This document shows positions 53,501 through 61,688 of a stretch of DNA of 64,000 nucleotides, piece after piece. The position numbers and the translations under genes were made by a program. Where the stretch lies: NCBI GenBank assembly GCA_963829505.1, contig CAWHIL010000001.1, positions 1,364,001 through 1,428,000 of the forward strand. The letters run 5' to 3'. This DNA is from Roseiarcus sp963829505 (GTDB taxonomy: Bacteria; Pseudomonadota; Alphaproteobacteria; Rhizobiales; Beijerinckiaceae). The notes under the pieces are model-generated. The model worked only from the letters and a program-made list of their open reading frames with translations, searched no databases and had not been told where the DNA came from. Positions within the stretch are counted from its first letter, which is position 1. Every line of letters starts with the position of its first letter.

Positions 53501-55251
53501 TCACGCTGACAGGGGCCACATCGGAGGGCCTCGTTGCGGCGACCGGCGGCGCGATCACGGCGACCGGAACGCTCACGATCGCGACGACGAACGCCTCGTC
53601 GGTCGCAGTCGCGTTGGCGGGCGACAATTCGTCGGTCTCCGCGACCGGCGGCGGAACGATCACGTCGGCGGGCGCCGCGATTTCGTACTCGAACGGAACC
53701 GGCCAGGTCGCGACCTTCGACAATTTCACGATCAGCGCCTCCACCGGCGATCTCATCGTCGCCGACCCGTCGACATCGACGACCAATTTCAACAATACGA
53801 CCGCAAACGCCGGGACGAACCCGCTCATCGACGCCAGCGGAGACGGCACGATCGCCACCGTCAACGCCAACGCATCGACCCTCACCGGCACGGTTCAGAC
53901 GGGCTCTGGCGCGACCACGAACCTCAACCTGACGAACGCCTCGACCTGGAACGTGACCGGAAACTCGACGCTCACGAACCTCAGCTTGACCAACAGCGTC
54001 GTCGTCTTCGCCCCGCCGACCTCCGGCGGCGCCTTCACGACGCTCACCGTCACGAACTACGCCGGCTCCGGCGCCGGCATCACGATGAACGCCGCGCTCG
54101 GCGGGACGGGCTCCAAAGCCGATCTGCTCGTCATCAACGGCGGCGCCGCGACCGGCACGACGCTGCTGACCATCAACAACGTCGGGGGAAGCGGCGGCCA
54201 GACGACCGGCAATGGCATTCCGATCGTCACGACGACGAACGGCGGAACCGTCGCCGCGAACGCCTTTGCACTGTCGAGCGATCCGATGGCCGGCGGCTAC
54301 AAGTACACGCTCGATGAAACGAACGGCGACTGGTACCTCGTCTCCTCGGCGCAGACGACGCCGGGGCAGGCGCAGAACTCGCTGACGACAGTCGCCAAGG
54401 CGCAGCAGACCCAGATCGTCACCAACCGCATCCTGAGCTCGATCCTGCTCGGCGCGACGCAGCAGGTGAGCTGCTCGAGCTGCGCCTCGGGCTTCGGCTC
54501 CGTCGGCTCGCTGGCGCTCGGCATGCAGGGCCGCTGGAACCTCGCGCCGACCCTGACCGTGATCGGCGGCGCCTCCTACAATCAGTGGAGCGGCGGAGGC
54601 ATCTCGGTCACAGGAGCGCCGACCGTCGCGGGCGCGCTGATCTACGACATGTCGAACCTCGGCCCGAGCCGGCCGTTCTTCGAGGGCGGCGGCTCGCTCA
54701 CGCCCTACGAGAGCGTCACGACCTCGCGGACGTACGCGTTCGGCAATGGTCTCGCGATCGGCACGTCGACCGCCGTAGACCGCGACCTCTCGCTTTTCGG
54801 GCGGGCAGGCTGGATCGACAGGATGACGCCGACCGACGAGGTCGCGGTTTACGGCGACATCGGCCGCAGCTGGATGCAGACCGGCGGCTATGCGGAGGCG
54901 ACGACGGCGGTCAATCCGTTCCCGGCGACCGCCGGCGTCGGCCTCGAGGCTTTGGACGTCGCCCGGGTCGGCGGCCAATGGACCCACCTCTTCGCCGGCG
55001 TCGTCGAAGTCAACCTCAGCGGCGCCGTCGCCTACGGTTTCGGCGGCGGCGGCGGAAACTTCGTCAATATCTACGAACTCGGGCCCATCGCCCCGGGGGC
55101 CGTGCCGAATTCGACATGGCTCGAGTACGGCGGCCGCGTCGGCTATCGCGTGAACAACAACTTCGTGGTGGACGCCTTCCTGCTCGGCACCGCGGGCGGA
55201 GAGGTCGGCGAGACCGTGCATGGCGGCCTCGCGCTGAGGTTTGCGTTCTAG
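50503..55251 (+). CDS. Giant autotransporter (type Va surface protein)
   Basis: The 1,582-residue protein has a Sec signal (basic start, cleavage near GALADC, residue 35). A passenger of ~1,250 residues is made of short Gly/Thr/Ser repeats (TTGAGA..GVYATGAGSxIxATGVTVTT patterns, a beta-helix) that diverge towards the C-terminus. The last ~260 residues are the translocator barrel, ending with Phe (GGLALRFAF) as expected for outer-membrane insertion. ATG 50503 overlaps the FecR gene by 13 bases. The stop codon TAG lies in an interspersed repeat. Likely an adhesin or biofilm protein; it lacks a visible protease or lipase domain. Confidence 0.88.
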   Translation: MREVGQRVVRRARPASIVGAVFAALAASSSGALADCTFLGSGGVQAAAAETCNFFGAFATTGNGQIAGQATRLGVLNALPGEGEPSYSTTGVGANAIQADSGGSVVITPDAESVGTVSTTGQSSIGLYATGTGTSESGTVASSINAQNVDVTTAGVGATGVLAEAGAAVTMDGGSIMTSANASYAAVAHSGGTISLTDVTITTTGNGSGGLGINGAGSEIDATGVSITTSGAYDATSGQHSYGVYNGPYQSFTSGGVAKLTDTSVSTGGVSMFGVLTSTGGTTTILGGSVTTTGANANAVQSTDGGSTTIGLDADNVATTISTSGASASGVVAYNGGVVKVTGATIGTTGAGAAGLGVNGSGSSLTATGVTVTTQGGLDSATGGYAVGAYNGPYGTLTSGGTLSLTNSSISTSGTGDSGVVTGAGGTTTISGGSVSTTGDDARGLHATGAGASIATSNGTTVSTSGAAAVGVQADAGGQVTLSGGTVATTGDGGSWGLYATGAGSAISATGVAVTTSGADDESGNRALGAYALNGASLTLTNTTIATSGGDAYGLEVGSGASATVTGGSVSTSTDGAIAVLATGTGSTISMSDGTTVTTTGNGAVGVLSDGGAAVTLNGTVITTGGGEGGGVDAYGAQAQGGSSITLTNGSVTVYGDGATGLSSIGAGSSVTATGTSVTTHGNLDKSGGQAIGALADSAGVLSLTNVTIVTTGTQAHGVAALDGGTVTVSGGSISVGGTDADGVLSNGAGSVLSISGGTTITSTATPDLNSIQGARVDNYGMLNLTDVTISTSSAGVAGVGVATNGTANLDGVTVTTTAAGAHGLYVTGAGSTANLSGTNSFTTSGGGAVGIYATAGGIVTATGQTNVATGTGPFSYGAWAQGEGSQINLNGPGAFTIAGSALALYATDDGVVTTTGPLTITVTDNGFAGGAEADSGGIVNIEGATTIALNADNAGLFATAGATINATAALTITATGAGNVGAEAFGEGAAINLGGPTTITLTGATSEGLVAATGGAITATGTLTIATTNASSVAVALAGDNSSVSATGGGTITSAGAAISYSNGTGQVATFDNFTISASTGDLIVADPSTSTTNFNNTTANAGTNPLIDASGDGTIATVNANASTLTGTVQTGSGATTNLNLTNASTWNVTGNSTLTNLSLTNSVVVFAPPTSGGAFTTLTVTNYAGSGAGITMNAALGGTGSKADLLVINGGAATGTTLLTINNVGGSGGQTTGNGIPIVTTTNGGTVAANAFALSSDPMAGGYKYTLDETNGDWYLVSSAQTTPGQAQNSLTTVAKAQQTQIVTNRILSSILLGATQQVSCSSCASGFGSVGSLALGMQGRWNLAPTLTVIGGASYNQWSGGGISVTGAPTVAGALIYDMSNLGPSRPFFEGGGSLTPYESVTTSRTYAFGNGLAIGTSTAVDRDLSLFGRAGWIDRMTPTDEVAVYGDIGRSWMQTGGYAEATTAVNPFPATAGVGLEALDVARVGGQWTHLFAGVVEVNLSGAVAYGFGGGGGNFVNIYELGPIAPGAVPNSTWLEYGGRVGYRVNNNFVVDAFLLGTAGGEVGETVHGGLALRFAF

Positions 55252-55353
55252 AGCGCGCGGCGAAAAAGTGGATGCCGGTTTTTCGCGAAGAGCGCGCGAA
55301 AATCAAAAGAGGCAGAGCGTTCGGCGATTCGACCGAATCGCCGAACGCTCTAG
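55248..55353. repeat. CTAGAG...CTCTAG interspersed repeat, copy 2 (inverted)
   Basis: It runs from CTAGAGCGCGCGGCGAAAAA to CGAACGCTCTAG and contains CGGTTTTTCGCGAA and the hairpin TTCGGCGATTCG..CGAATCGCCGAA. It is the reverse complement family of 44899-44990. Its first bases provide the stop codon of the autotransporter (TAG at 55249-55251). Confidence 0.88.
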
Positions 55354-55369
55354 GGGCGTCCCGCTCCTC

Positions 55370-55547
55370 TTCTCCGCGCGAGCGGGGAAGGTGGCGGCCG
55401 AAGGCCGACGGATGGGGTGGGGGCCGAGCGGCCGGAGCAGGAGGCTCGCACGGACGATAGCGCAAACCTTGACGCCGCAGCGCCTTGCTTTCCGCACCCC
55501 ATCCGACGGCTTCGCCGCCACCTTCCCCAGCAAAGCTGGAGAAGGGA
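55370..55547. repeat. Inverted pair of an interspersed repeat, second locus
   Basis: CTTCTCCGCGCGAGCGGGGA with GACGGATGGGGTGGG at the left faces GCACCCCATCCGACGGCTTC and CCAGCAAAGCTGGAGAAGGG at the right. It corresponds to 17215-17410, lies between the autotransporter and the regulator gene, and may form a terminator for both convergent transcripts. Confidence 0.82.
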
Positions 55548-55552
55548 TTTCC

Positions 55553-56635
55553 CTACACAGATTTCCGCATCACGACCGGACACTCGACCTTGATCTGCCG
55601 CGGAGGGGGTGGGTCGCCGCCGGCGGCGTCGATCAGGAGTTCGGCGGCGAGCGCGCCCATCTCGAAATGCGGCAGGAGGACGGTCGTCAGCGGCGGATGC
55701 AGGTGTTCGGCGATGGCGCGGTCGTCATAGCCCATCACCGCGACGTCGTCGGGGATCCTGAGGCCCGCCTCGCGCAGCGCCTCGTAGGCGCCGACCGCCA
55801 TCAGGTCGTTGGCGCAGAAGATCGCGGTCGGCGGCTGGTCGAGCGCCATCAGGGCGCGCGCCGCCTCGTAGCCGGAAAGCGGCTCCCAGTTGCCCTCGCG
55901 TACAAGGCGCGGATCGAACGGCAGGTCGGCGGTCGCGAGCGCCTGACGAAACCCGCGCAGGCGATGGCGCGCGGCCTCCATGCTCGGTTCGCCGTTGACG
56001 TAGCCGATGCGCGTGTGCCCGGCGCGGATGAGCACGTCGGTCGCCGCGTGGCCGCCGGCGACCTCGCCCGGCACGACGGAGGCGAACCCGCCCTGGGCGG
56101 CGTGGCAGTTGAGGAGGACGATCGGCGGCGCGCCCGCCCACGCCGGCGCCTCGACGAGGCGCGTGTTGATGGTCGCATAGATGAGGCCCGCGAGCGGCAT
56201 CTCGGCAAGCTGTGCGAGCGCGGCCGCCTCCATGTCGGCGTCGCCGCGCGTCGTCATGACGGTGACCGTCAGCCCGTTGGCCCAGGCGCGCTCGCGCACG
56301 CCGTCGAGGCCGATCGCGTTCCACGGATCGGTCGAGAGTTCGTCGCAGACGAAGCCGATCGTGGCGGCGGCGGAGGCCGCGACGCCGCCTCGCCGCACCG
56401 GCTGATAGCCGAGCTTCGCGGCCGCCTTCATCACGCGCTGCCGGGTCTCGGGCGAGAGGCGCGCGCCGTCGGCGTGGTTGAGGACGAGCGAGACGGTGGT
56501 CTGCGAGACGCGCGCCTCGTTGGCGACGTCGATCATGGTCGGGCGTCGCGCGGACGCCTTGCGCCGGCGAGAGGCCCGCTTGTCCGTCACATCGCGGGGC
56601 GGCGCGCCGCGGCTTGCGGCCCTTCCTTCGAGCAT
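55553..56635 (-). CDS. LacI-family transcriptional regulator of the sugar transporter
   Basis: The 360-residue protein has a basic N-terminal extension (about 32 residues) before the LacI helix-turn-helix (TMIDVANEARVSQTTVSLVLNHADGARLSPETRQRV). The periplasmic-binding-protein-like effector domain follows (TIGFVCDELSTDPW, ATDVLIRAGHTRIGYVNGE, PTAIFCANDLMAVGAYEALREAG). ATG 56635 has GGGGAGA just upstream. It is divergent from the transporter operon, 256 bases away, and probably represses it until the sugar or its phosphate binds. Confidence 0.92.
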   Translation of the reverse strand: MLEGRAASRGAPPRDVTDKRASRRRKASARRPTMIDVANEARVSQTTVSLVLNHADGARLSPETRQRVMKAAAKLGYQPVRRGGVAASAAATIGFVCDELSTDPWNAIGLDGVRERAWANGLTVTVMTTRGDADMEAAALAQLAEMPLAGLIYATINTRLVEAPAWAGAPPIVLLNCHAAQGGFASVVPGEVAGGHAATDVLIRAGHTRIGYVNGEPSMEAARHRLRGFRQALATADLPFDPRLVREGNWEPLSGYEAARALMALDQPPTAIFCANDLMAVGAYEALREAGLRIPDDVAVMGYDDRAIAEHLHPPLTTVLLPHFEMGALAAELLIDAAGGDPPPPRQIKVECPVVMRKSV

Positions 56636-56666
56636 TGTCTCCCCTTGGGGCGCTATGCGAATATTA

Positions 56667-56689
56667 TTATCAGACCAATGTCATGATAA
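56667..56689. promoter_or_regulatory. Candidate LacI-type operator
   Basis: TTATCA (56667-56672) and TGATAA (56684-56689) form an inverted repeat centred on 56678 in the divergent regulator/transporter intergenic region. The centre lacks the usual CG, so the assignment is tentative. It lies close to the regulator start and could mediate autorepression. Confidence 0.4.
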
Positions 56690-56722
56690 ACCTATCGAAT
56701 GTCAAATTCTTTGGTTTTGCCA

Positions 56723-56750
56723 TTGACAACTTTTAGCACCCTATTATCCT
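56723..56750 (+). promoter_or_regulatory. Candidate promoter of the sugar ABC operon
   Basis: A consensus TTGACA (56723-56728), 16 bases, then TATCCT (56745-56750). A TGTCAA near 56699 forms an inverted repeat with TTGACA, which could be a second regulator site. The binding-protein gene starts about 140 bases downstream. Confidence 0.5.
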
Positions 56751-56891
56751 CCGCTTCGCTCGGGATACAAGCGCGAAGCAACGGCGCGGCTCAACCGCCG
56801 CGGGGAACCGTCTCGCGTCCCGAAACCGAACGGCAGTTCGCCGTCAAGGACGCGCCGGAAGCGCGAACCGCGAACGAGGAGGAAACCAGGC

Positions 56892-57869
56892 ATGCTCATT
56901 ACACGCAGACACGTGCTGATCGGGACGGCGGGCGCCGCCTCGCTCTTCGTCGTCCCGGTCTTCGGCCAGGTGCCGATGCTCAAGAAGAAGGACCATTACA
57001 AAGTCGGCTTCGCTCAGACCGAGAGCAACAATCCGTGGCGTCTCGCCCAGACGGCGAGCATGAAGGACGAGGCCGCCAAGCGCGGCGACCAGCTCGTCTA
57101 CACCGACGCCGCCGGCTCGGCCGCCAAGCAGGTCGCCGACGTCAACTCGATGATCGCACAAGGGGTCGACTTCATCTTCCTCGCCCCGCGCGAGGAGAAG
57201 CCGCTCGCGACCGCCGTCCTCAACGCCAAGAAGGCCGGCATCCCCGTGCTCGCCATCGACCGCGACCTCGATCAGGGCATCGCCAAGCGCGGCGAGGACT
57301 ACCTCGCCTTCATCGGCTCGAACTTCATCCAGGAAGGCCAGCGGGTGGCCGACTGGACCGTCGCGAAGACCGGCGGCAAGGGCAAGATCATCGAACTCGA
57401 AGGGACCGTCGGCTCCTCGCCCGCCAACGACCGCAAGAAGGGCTTTGACGACCAGATCAAGGCCAAGGCGCCGGACATGGTGATCCTGGCGAGCCAGTCG
57501 GGCGACTTCGCCCGCGACAAGGGCCGCCAGGTCGCCGAGACGCTGCTTCAGGCGCACCCGGACGCGACCATCGTCTACGCCCACAACGACGAGATGGCGC
57601 TCGGCGCGATCGCCGCCATCGAGGCCGCCGGCAAGGTCCCCGGCAAGGACATCCTGGTCGTCTCGATCGACGGCGAGAAGGACGCCCTGCAGGCGATCAT
57701 CGACGGCAAGCTCGGCTGCTCGTGCGAGTGCAATCCGAAGTTCGGCCCGGCCGCCTTCGACATCCTCTACAAGTACGCCGGCGGCGAGACGATCCCGCCG
57801 CAGATCATCAACCCCGACCACTTCTACGACGCGAGCAACGCCGCTGCGTCGATCGCCAACTCCTACTGA
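56892..57869 (+). CDS. Sugar ABC transporter substrate-binding protein (YtfQ-like)
   Basis: The 325-residue periplasmic protein has a twin-arginine-like signal (MLITRRHVLIGTAGAASLFVV, mature from about GQVP). Type I binding-protein fold with KVGFAQTESNNPWRLAQTASM, FIFLAPREEKPLATAVLNAKKAGIPVLAIDRDL and YAHNDEMALGAIAAIEAAGK. NPWR after the first strand and GCSCECNPKFGPAAFD near the end match YtfQ-type galactofuranose/monosaccharide receptors. GAGGAGGAAA precedes the ATG. It is the first gene of a four-gene transporter operon; the exact sugar is not known. Confidence 0.9.
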   Translation: MLITRRHVLIGTAGAASLFVVPVFGQVPMLKKKDHYKVGFAQTESNNPWRLAQTASMKDEAAKRGDQLVYTDAAGSAAKQVADVNSMIAQGVDFIFLAPREEKPLATAVLNAKKAGIPVLAIDRDLDQGIAKRGEDYLAFIGSNFIQEGQRVADWTVAKTGGKGKIIELEGTVGSSPANDRKKGFDDQIKAKAPDMVILASQSGDFARDKGRQVAETLLQAHPDATIVYAHNDEMALGAIAAIEAAGKVPGKDILVVSIDGEKDALQAIIDGKLGCSCECNPKFGPAAFDILYKYAGGETIPPQIINPDHFYDASNAAASIANSY

Positions 57870-57883
57870 GCCGCACTTCCCTC

Positions 57884-57981
57884 TCCCCGCGCGGCGGGGA
57901 GAGGGTTAGGGTGAGGGGCCGGGAGACGGGGCGGGCTCGCCCTCGCCCTCAATCCCGGCCTTCTCCCCGCGCGCGGGGAGA
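57884..57981. repeat. Palindromic repeat between binding-protein and ATPase genes
   Basis: CTCCCCGCGCGGCGGGGAGA followed by GGGTTAGGGTGAGGGG (57884-57920) faces CCTCGCCCTCAATCCCGGCC and TTCTCCCCGCGCGCGGGGAG (to 57981). The same pair lies at 60559-60672 in this operon. A hairpin here would favour decay or pausing after the binding-protein gene, allowing more binding protein than ATPase. Confidence 0.8.
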
Positions 57982-58012
57982 TGAAGCCCAGTTGGAGAAC
58001 GGAAGACACGCG

Positions 58013-59548
58013 ATGCCGGCGCCGCTTCTCGTCATGCGCGACATCGACAAACGCTTTCAGGGCGCGCACGCGCTGAGCAAGGCCGCGCTCGAGGTCGGCG
58101 CCGGCGAGATCCATGCGCTCGTCGGGCAGAACGGCGCCGGCAAGTCGACGCTGATCAAGGTCCTGACAGGCGCCTACCGGCGCGACTCCGGCTCGATCGA
58201 TTTCGCGGGACGGCCGATCGACTTCGCCTCGCCCCAGGAGGCGCAGCGCGGCGGCATCAGCACGATCTACCAGGAAATCAACCTCGTCCCGTTCCGCACG
58301 GTGACGGAGAACATCTTTCTCGGCCGCGAGCGCCGCCGCTTCGGCCTCCTCGACTGGGCGGCCATGAACGCCGAGGCCGCGGAGACGCTGCGCCGGTTCG
58401 CGGTCGACATCGACGTCCGCCGGCCACTCATGGATTTCTCGACCGCGATCCAGCAGATGGTGGCGATCGCGCGCGCCGTGTCGTTCAAGGCGCAACTCGT
58501 CATCATGGACGAACCGACGTCGTCGCTCGACGAGCGCGAGGTCGCGGTGCTGTTCGACGTCATGCGCCGGCTCAAGGCCGAGGGCGTCGCCGTCGTCTTC
58601 ATCACCCATCGCCTCGACGAGCTCTACGCGGTCTGCGACCGGGTGACGGTGATGCGCGACGGACGCACTGTCATGACGCGCCCGATGGCGGAAGTGGACA
58701 AGCTCCATCTCGTCGCCGCCATGCTCGGGCGCGACGTCGAGACGGTGAAGAGCGGCGAGACCGGCTTCTCCGCCGCCGCGGGCAAGGCCGGCGACGAGGT
58801 GCTGTCGGCCGAGGGCTTGCAGATCGGCCGGCGCGTGCGCGACGCGCGGGTCGAAGTGAAGGCGGGTCAGATCGTCGGACTCGCCGGACTTCTGGGATCC
58901 GGCCGCACCGAGACGGCGCGGGCGGTGTTCGGCGCCGATCCGCCGGACGTCGGAACGATCCGGCTCATGGGAAAGACGGTTGCGCCGCGCGAGCCGATCG
59001 ACGCCATCGCCATGGGCGTCGGCTATTGCAGCGAGGACCGCAAGGCCGACGGCATCGTGCCCGACATGTCGGTGCGCGAGAACATGACGCTCGCCATCCT
59101 GCCGCGGCTGGTCAGCATGGGCGTCGTCGACGAGGCCCGGCAGCGCGCGATCGTCGACCGGTTCATGAAGCGCCTCGCGATCAAGGCCTCGAGCGCGGAA
59201 CAGAAGATCCGCGAACTCTCGGGCGGCAACCAGCAGAAGGTGCTGCTGGCGCGCTGGCTCTGCGCCGACCCGAAGCTGCTCATCCTCGACGAGCCGACGC
59301 GCGGCATCGACGTCGGCGCGAAGGCGGAGATCCAGTCGCTGATCCGCGAACTCGCCGACCAGGGCCTCGGCGTCTTGATGATCTCGTCCGAACTCGAGGA
59401 GATTGTCGAGGGCGCGGACCGGGTGTTCGTCCTCAGCGACGGGCGCACGGTCGCCGACCTGCCGCATTCGCAAGCGAGCGCCGACGCCGTCATGGCCGCG
59501 ATGGCGCACCAGGACCCGGTCGCGACCGGCGAGGTCGCCGATGGCTGA
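58013..59548 (+). CDS. Sugar ABC transporter ATPase, two nucleotide-binding domains (YtfR-like)
   Basis: The 511-residue cytoplasmic ATPase is a fusion of two ABC domains. Domain 1: Walker A GQNGAGKSTLIKVL (about 36-49), signature FSTAIQQMVAIARAV, Walker B LVIMDEPTSSLD. Domain 2 has a degenerate Walker A (GLLGSGRTETAR) but a full signature LSGGNQQKVLLARWL and Walker B LLILDEPTRGID, the usual asymmetry of RbsA/YtfR proteins. The end overlaps the first permease gene by eight bases (ATGGCTGA). It energises import of the sugar. Confidence 0.94.
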   Translation: MPAPLLVMRDIDKRFQGAHALSKAALEVGAGEIHALVGQNGAGKSTLIKVLTGAYRRDSGSIDFAGRPIDFASPQEAQRGGISTIYQEINLVPFRTVTENIFLGRERRRFGLLDWAAMNAEAAETLRRFAVDIDVRRPLMDFSTAIQQMVAIARAVSFKAQLVIMDEPTSSLDEREVAVLFDVMRRLKAEGVAVVFITHRLDELYAVCDRVTVMRDGRTVMTRPMAEVDKLHLVAAMLGRDVETVKSGETGFSAAAGKAGDEVLSAEGLQIGRRVRDARVEVKAGQIVGLAGLLGSGRTETARAVFGADPPDVGTIRLMGKTVAPREPIDAIAMGVGYCSEDRKADGIVPDMSVRENMTLAILPRLVSMGVVDEARQRAIVDRFMKRLAIKASSAEQKIRELSGGNQQKVLLARWLCADPKLLILDEPTRGIDVGAKAEIQSLIRELADQGLGVLMISSELEEIVEGADRVFVLSDGRTVADLPHSQASADAVMAAMAHQDPVATGEVADG

Positions 59549-60533
59549 CGCGCCGACCCTATCCGGACGGCGGACGGCGCCGGACCTCATGGCCTTCCTG
59601 CGCCGCTACGCAGCGCTGACGGCCCTCATCGTGCTTTTCCTCTTCAACCTTGTCGTCACGCCGCATTTCATCAGTCTGCAGACCTTGAACGTCAACCTGA
59701 CGCAGGTCGCGACCATCGTCATCGTCTCGGTCGGCATGACGCTCGTCATCGCGACCGGCGGCATCGACCTTTCGGTCGGCTCGCTGATGGCGATCGCGGG
59801 CGCGCTCGGGCCGCTCATCTTTTTGAGCTCCTTCGGGGCCGCCCATCCGATCGCAGGCGACGCCCTCGCCTTCGTCGTTCCGGTCGCGGCCGCCGGCCTT
59901 CTCGGCGCCTTCAACGGCTGGTTCATCACCCGCTTCCAGGTTCAGCCGATCGTCGGCACGCTCGTCATGTTCATCGCCGGGCGCGGCATCGGACAGGTGC
60001 TGACGAACGGCAATCTGCAGGTCTTCCACAATCCGGTGTTCCAGTTCGTCGGACTCGGGCGGCCCTTCGGCGTGCCGTTCCAGGTGATCGTGATGCTGAT
60101 CCTGGTGGCTGCGGCGGCGTGGATGCTGAAGCGGACGCTCTTCGGCCGCTATATTCTGGCGGTCGGCGGCAACGAGCGGGCGGCGCGGCTCGCGGGCGTG
60201 CCGGTCAACCGGGTCAAGCGCTGGGTCTACGCCATCAGCGGGCTCTGCGCCGGAATCGCCGGGCTCGTGGTGGTGGCGATCAACTCGTCGAGCGACGCCA
60301 ACCTCGTCGGGCTCGGCATGGAGCTCGATGCGATCGCCGCGGTCGCGGTCGGCGGCACGCCGTTCACCGGGGGACAGGCGAGCGTCGTCGGCTCGCTGAT
60401 CGGCGCGCTTCTGATCCAGCTTCTGCGCTACACCCTGCTCGCCAACGGCGTGCCGGACGCCGCAGCGCTCGTCGTCAAGGGCGCGATCATCGCCGGCGCG
60501 GTCTGGTCGCAGCAGCGCGGGAGGACGGCGTGA
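59541..60533 (+). CDS. Sugar ABC transporter permease (YtfT-like)
   Basis: The 330-residue inner-membrane permease of the RbsC/YtfT family has about ten hydrophobic segments. GMTLVIATGGIDLSVGSLMAIAGAL (about 65) and the cytoplasmic-loop motif ILAVGGNERAARLAGVPVNR (about 205), which contacts the ATPase, are conserved. The start ATG 59541 overlaps the ATPase stop. It pairs with the second permease gene downstream, giving the two-permease composition of the YtfT/YjfF transporter. Confidence 0.92.
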   Translation: MADAPTLSGRRTAPDLMAFLRRYAALTALIVLFLFNLVVTPHFISLQTLNVNLTQVATIVIVSVGMTLVIATGGIDLSVGSLMAIAGALGPLIFLSSFGAAHPIAGDALAFVVPVAAAGLLGAFNGWFITRFQVQPIVGTLVMFIAGRGIGQVLTNGNLQVFHNPVFQFVGLGRPFGVPFQVIVMLILVAAAAWMLKRTLFGRYILAVGGNERAARLAGVPVNRVKRWVYAISGLCAGIAGLVVVAINSSSDANLVGLGMELDAIAAVAVGGTPFTGGQASVVGSLIGALLIQLLRYTLLANGVPDAAALVVKGAIIAGAVWSQQRGRTA

Positions 60534-60558
60534 GGGTGAAGCGGACGCAATCTTCCCC

Positions 60559-60672
60559 CCTCGCCCCGCGTCGGCGGGGAGAGGGTTGGGGTGAGGGGCC
60601 TGGTGACGAGCCGCCGCGGCTCATCCCCCGCGCCCCTCATCCTGACCTTCTCCCCGCACGCGGGGAGAAGGG
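60559..60672. repeat. Palindromic repeat between the two permease genes
   Basis: CTCGCCCCGCGTCGGCGGGG and GAGAGGGTTGGGGTGAGGGG face GCGCCCCTCATCCTGACCTT and CTCCCCGCACGCGGGGAGAA. It is a copy of the family at 57884-57981 and ends directly at the ribosome-binding site of the second permease. Confidence 0.82.
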
Positions 60673-61680
60673 ATGGCGCCCATGAGCGTCCAGACCCAGG
60701 CCCCCCCCGCTCCCGCCCGCGCGGGCAACTTCGCCTGGGTGTCGCGGCAGCGGGCGCTGGTGGCGCTCGTGCTCCTGATCGCCTTCGGCGCGCTGCGCTA
60801 CGACCATTTCCTCGGCGCCTACAACGTGCTCTCGGTGCTGCGCTACAATTCGATGTTCGCGCTGACCTCGCTCGGCATGTGCTTCGTCATCATGACGGCG
60901 GGCATCGATCTCTCGGTCGGCACGACGGCGGCCTGCGCCAGCGTCGTCTCGGCGCTCATGTCGCCCTACGGCCTTGTCCCCGGTCTCCTCGGCGGCTTGA
61001 GCGTCGGACTGGCGGTCGGGCTCGTCAACGCCTTCATGGTCACGCAGATGAAGATCCTGCCCTTCATCGCGACGCTCTCAGGCATGCTGATGGCGAGCGG
61101 GGCAGGACTTCTCCTCGCCCACAACGAATCCGTCTCCGTCTCCTATGACACGGGCTTCACCTGGCTTGGCCAAGGCGACCTCCTCGGATTTCCCGTGCCG
61201 GCCTGGATCGCGATCCTGGCTTACGTCTACGGCTCGATCCTGCTCAACTACACGAGCTTCGGCCGCTACGTGCTCGCCGTCGGCGGCAACGAGGAGGCGG
61301 CGCGCCTCATGGGCCTGCCGGTGACCCGGGTGCTGTTCTGGACCTACGTGCAGTCGGGCCTCTTCGCGTCTCTGGCGGGCGTCATCCTCGCCGCGCAATT
61401 CGGCGCCGGCCAGCCGGCCGAGGGCGTCGGCTGGGAGCTTTTCTCGATCGCGGCCGTCGTCGTCGGCGGCACGCTGCTCACCGGCGGCGTCGGCTCGGTC
61501 GCGACGACGCTTGCGGGCGTGCTCCTGCTCGGGCTCATCTTCAACGTGCTCAATTTCGAGAACGGCCTCGGCTGGATCAGCCTCTCGGCCTACTGGCAGT
61601 CGGTGATCCGCGGCGTCTTCCTGATGGTGGTCGTCATGGCGGGCTCCGGCGCCGCGCGCCGGGCGCTACGCGCGGCGTAA
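60673..61680 (+). CDS. Second sugar ABC transporter permease (YjfF-like)
   Basis: The 335-residue inner-membrane permease has about ten membrane segments with the family motifs GMCFVIMTAGIDLSVGTTAACASVV (about 75) and VLAVGGNEEAARLMGLPVTR (about 200). GGAGAAGGG adjoins the ATG at 60673; a second Met (60682, MSVQTQ) is also possible. With the YtfT-like protein it forms the membrane channel. It converges with the SDR gene with only eight bases between stop codons. Confidence 0.92.
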   Translation: MAPMSVQTQAPPAPARAGNFAWVSRQRALVALVLLIAFGALRYDHFLGAYNVLSVLRYNSMFALTSLGMCFVIMTAGIDLSVGTTAACASVVSALMSPYGLVPGLLGGLSVGLAVGLVNAFMVTQMKILPFIATLSGMLMASGAGLLLAHNESVSVSYDTGFTWLGQGDLLGFPVPAWIAILAYVYGSILLNYTSFGRYVLAVGGNEEAARLMGLPVTRVLFWTYVQSGLFASLAGVILAAQFGAGQPAEGVGWELFSIAAVVVGGTLLTGGVGSVATTLAGVLLLGLIFNVLNFENGLGWISLSAYWQSVIRGVFLMVVVMAGSGAARRALRAA

Positions 61681-61688
61681 CAGTCACG

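Noticed and set aside
50119..55221. A 1,700-codon open frame antisense to the autotransporter
   Set aside because: Shadow of the repetitive passenger; Arg/Asp/Gly-rich with no domain or signal.
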